From: Kitasatospora xanthocidica
Lineage (GTDB): Bacteria; Actinomycetota; Actinomycetes; Streptomycetales; Streptomycetaceae
Direction: 5' to 3'
Length of the DNA: 64,000 bases
Assembly (NCBI RefSeq): GCF_014656195.1
Contig: NZ_BNBY01000026.1
Coordinates: forward strand, 42,123 to 106,122
Shown here in pieces: positions 62,114 through 64,000 of this stretch. The notes under the pieces were generated by a model that was not told the DNA's origin, made no database searches, and saw nothing but the letters and a program-made list of their open reading frames with translations. A program made the position numbers and the translations under genes. The stretch's first letter is position 1, and each line of letters starts with the position of its first letter.

Positions 62114-62193
62114 TGTTAATGATCGGGGCCCCTACCTTCGAAGTGCGGGCGAGAGACAAGCCGCCCGCACCCATCGAACCCAGGGAGCCCGCC

Positions 62194-63006
62194 ATGAGCA
62201 CAGCCATGCCTTTCGCCGCCGACACGACGCTCCTGTCCGAGGTGACCGCCGCGGTGAGGACCGCTGGCCTCACGCTGCGCGACCGCCACACCTCGCACGC
62301 CCGGGGCGTGAGTCTGGACGAGGTCGTCGCCGAGATCCACGCCAACGACGACGCGGTGCTGGACGTGCTGCGGGGGCCGCTGCTGCGGGCGCGGCCCGGA
62401 TCGCGGTGGGCCGAGGACGAGTTGGCCGGCGGTGCGCTCCCGTCGGGGGAGTGGTGGGTCGTCGACCCCGCCGAGGGCAACATCAACCACGTCCACGGCA
62501 TGGAGGACTGGGCCGTCACCGCCACCCTGGTCCGCGACAACCTGCCGGTGCTCACCGTCGTCCACCTGCCGCTGACCGGCGACACCTACACCGCCGTCGC
62601 CGGCGGCGGTGCCCGCCTCAACGACCGGCCCCTGAAGGTGTCCGCCAAGACCGACCTGGGTGCCGCGCTCATCGGCACCGGCCAGGCCAGGCCCGGTGAG
62701 GACGAGCGCACCTTCCGGCGGATCGGCGACTCGGTCACCGCCATGCTCGTCAACGGCCTGGTCGTGCGCGTGTCCGTTCCCGCCACGATGCAGCTCATCC
62801 ACGTCGCCGCCGGACGCATGGACGCCTTCTGGCAGTTCTCCGACGTCCGCTCCGGCCTGGTCGCCGGCGCCCTGCTGGTCTCCGAGGCCGGAGGCACCGT
62901 CACCGACCTGGCGGGCGAGCCCTGGCACACCGGCAGCCGCGACTTCCTGGCCGCCGCCCCCGGCATCCACACCGCAGCCCGCAAGGTCCTGTCGACCATC
63001 GCCTGA
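62194..63006 (+). CDS. Inositol monophosphatase family protein with altered metal site
   Basis: A 270-aa protein with the family fold: a region ending RWAEDELAGG in place of the usual EE motif, then WWVVDPAEGNINHVHGMEDW and late DVRSGLVAGALLVSEAGGTV. The central metal motif DPxDGTxN reads Asp91-Pro-Ala-Glu94-Gly-Asn-Ile-Asn, with Asp to Glu and Thr to Asn changes, so metal use or substrate may differ. ATG 62194 follows GGGAG. Probably controlled by the divergent LysR protein and co-transcribed with the next gene. Confidence 0.82.
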   Translation: MSTAMPFAADTTLLSEVTAAVRTAGLTLRDRHTSHARGVSLDEVVAEIHANDDAVLDVLRGPLLRARPGSRWAEDELAGGALPSGEWWVVDPAEGNINHVHGMEDWAVTATLVRDNLPVLTVVHLPLTGDTYTAVAGGGARLNDRPLKVSAKTDLGAALIGTGQARPGEDERTFRRIGDSVTAMLVNGLVVRVSVPATMQLIHVAAGRMDAFWQFSDVRSGLVAGALLVSEAGGTVTDLAGEPWHTGSRDFLAAAPGIHTAARKVLSTIA

Positions 63007-63054
63007 CCGGGCCCCTCCGCGCCACCCACCCGATACCGCAAGGAGCATCACCTC

Positions 63055-63699
63055 ATGACCAGCATCGGCATCCTGGGCGCCGGCCGCGTCGGCGCCAACC
63101 TCGCCGGCAAGCTCTCCGTGGCCGGACACCGTGTCACCCTCGGTGTCCGGAACCCGGAGGACACCGCAGCGCCCGCCGCCGGCATCGCCCCGCAGATCGC
63201 CTTCGCCGACCAGCGCACCACCGCCCGCACCGCGGACATCGTGATCAACGCGACGCCCGGCGACAGCTCCCTGGACCGCCTGGTCGGCCTGCGCACCGAG
63301 CTCTCCGGAAAACTCCTCGTCGACGTCTCCAACGCCACCCGCGACACCGATGACGGTCTGCCCGGCGACCTCTGCTATCCCGGCAGCAGCCTCGCCGAGA
63401 AGCTCCAGGCCGCACTCCCCGACACCCGGGTGGTCAAGACCCTCAACACCATGCTGTTCATGGTCATGACCGCTCCCGAAACCCTGGCCGTCCCACCGAC
63501 CGCCTACCTCTCGGGCGACGACCGGAACGCGAAGGAGACCGTCACCCGCCTGCTCGGCGACCTGGGCTGGCAGCCCGGATGGATCGAGGACCTCGGCGGC
63601 ATCACCACGGCCCGCGCCACCGAGGCCATGGTCCTCGTGGTCCCCCACGTCCTGCGCCGACACGGCTTCAGGCCCTTCGCCGTCTCCCTCGCCTCCTGA
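63055..63699 (+). CDS. NADPH-dependent F420 reductase-like NAD(P)-binding protein
   Basis: A 214-aa Rossmann protein: GILGAGRVGANLAGKLSVAG nucleotide motif, VRNPED, INATPGDSSL, LVDVSNA and VVKTLNTMLFMVM, all typical of the Fno/F420-dependent reductase-like family. It lies 48 bp after the phosphatase-like gene with an AAGGAG site, so an operon is likely. True F420 specificity cannot be read from the sequence. Confidence 0.82.
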   Translation: MTSIGILGAGRVGANLAGKLSVAGHRVTLGVRNPEDTAAPAAGIAPQIAFADQRTTARTADIVINATPGDSSLDRLVGLRTELSGKLLVDVSNATRDTDDGLPGDLCYPGSSLAEKLQAALPDTRVVKTLNTMLFMVMTAPETLAVPPTAYLSGDDRNAKETVTRLLGDLGWQPGWIEDLGGITTARATEAMVLVVPHVLRRHGFRPFAVSLAS

Positions 63700-63718
63700 C
63701 CCGTCAGCGGGGACCTTG

Positions 63719-64000
63719 TCAGCGGAGGACGTCGAGGACCTGCTTCTGCAGGCCGTTGCTGTAGACCTCGTGCTCGACCAGCTTCAGCTTCTGGGCGTCC
63801 TTGTCCGTGGTGCTGAAGAGTCGCTTGCCGGCGCCGAGGAGCAGGGGGAAGACGAGCAGGTGGTAGCGGTCGACCAGGCCGGCGTCGGAGAGGGCCTGGT
63901 TGAGGGCGGCGCTGCCGTGGACGATGATCGGGCCGCCCTCGGTCTCCTTCAGTGCGGCGACCTCGTCGAGCGAGCGCAGGATGGTGGTCTCGCCCCAGTT
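63719..64000 (-). CDS. Dihydrofolate reductase family protein, cut by window end
   Basis: Ninety-three C-terminal codons are visible on the minus strand before the stop at 63721-63719: EGGPIIVHGSAALNQALS, RYHLLVFPLLLGAGKRLF, then KLKLVEHEVYSNG. This is the end of a RibD C-terminal (DHFR-like) enzyme. The N-terminus lies beyond the window. Convergent with the F420-reductase-like gene. Confidence 0.85.
   Translation of the reverse strand, partial: NWGETTILRSLDEVAALKETEGGPIIVHGSAALNQALSDAGLVDRYHLLVFPLLLGAGKRLFSTTDKDAQKLKLVEHEVYSNGLQKQVLDVLR

Noticed and set aside
1..64000. CRISPR arrays, tRNA, rRNA genes and known riboswitches
   Set aside because: No regularly spaced repeats of CRISPR length, no cloverleaf with CCA-type context and no conserved riboswitch core were found by reading. 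Weak structured RNAs could still be missed.

Overview
The window is very GC-rich DNA with actinobacterial codon use, GTG and TTG starts, many secreted or membrane-anchored small proteins and families typical of Streptomycetaceae (LAL-type LuxR regulator, DUF4328, DUF6461, Imm49, HA-domain helicase). It most likely comes from a Streptomyces or Kitasatospora chromosome. The scarcity of housekeeping genes, several gene remnants and three mobile or candidate mobile regions suggest a chromosomal arm. No rRNA, tRNA or CRISPR array was seen.

Layout. 1-8.9 kb: an SdpA/SdpB-like membrane pair (DUF5819 plus HTTM), an ice-binding-type (DUF3494) secreted protein with a long 12-bp repeat tail, small membrane proteins, a large LuxR-family ATPase regulator, and a dihydrofolate reductase-like domain fused in frame to acetyltransferase domains. 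8975-18231: a complete Tn7-like transposon insertion bounded by matching ends and a 5-bp target duplication (CCGGT). It carries tnsA- and tnsB-like genes, remnants of tnsC and tniQ joined by an internal deletion, and a cargo of one ABC exporter and one two-component system. 18.2-42.9 kb: mixed single genes, including a DUF4328 protein, a DHFR-like enzyme with an alpha/beta hydrolase, DedA, a giant HEAT-like repeat protein, a Ser/Thr kinase, Imm49, a macrolide-type glycosyltransferase, two regulator/oxidoreductase pairs (CGNR with a zinc alcohol dehydrogenase, HxlR with a quinone-oxidoreductase-like enzyme), an esterase and several secreted proteins.

43.0-49.7 kb: a candidate replication island. 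Three translationally coupled genes encode an HTH protein, a 733-aa protein with family-B-polymerase-like palm signatures, and an HTH protein laid out like a telomere terminal protein. An unrelated gene and a DEAH helicase with HA domains follow. 49.7-54.5 kb: a WD40-like protein, a TnpB-only IS200/IS605-type element that split a small gene at its fourth codon, a GlxA-type regulator and an HD-domain protein. 54.6-58.1 kb: a second giant repeat protein paralogous to the one at 23.4 kb. 58.3-64 kb: a scramblase-like protein, small proteins, a truncated gene start, a LysR regulator divergent from an inositol-monophosphatase-like and an F420-reductase-like gene, and a DHFR-like gene cut by the window end.

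Working together: HTTM and DUF5819 probably form one membrane maturation system. The transposon cargo looks like a sense-and-export module against a peptide or envelope-active compound. The 43-46 kb cassette could support protein-primed DNA synthesis. The divergent regulator/enzyme pairs each have an inverted repeat between them and are probably autoregulated.
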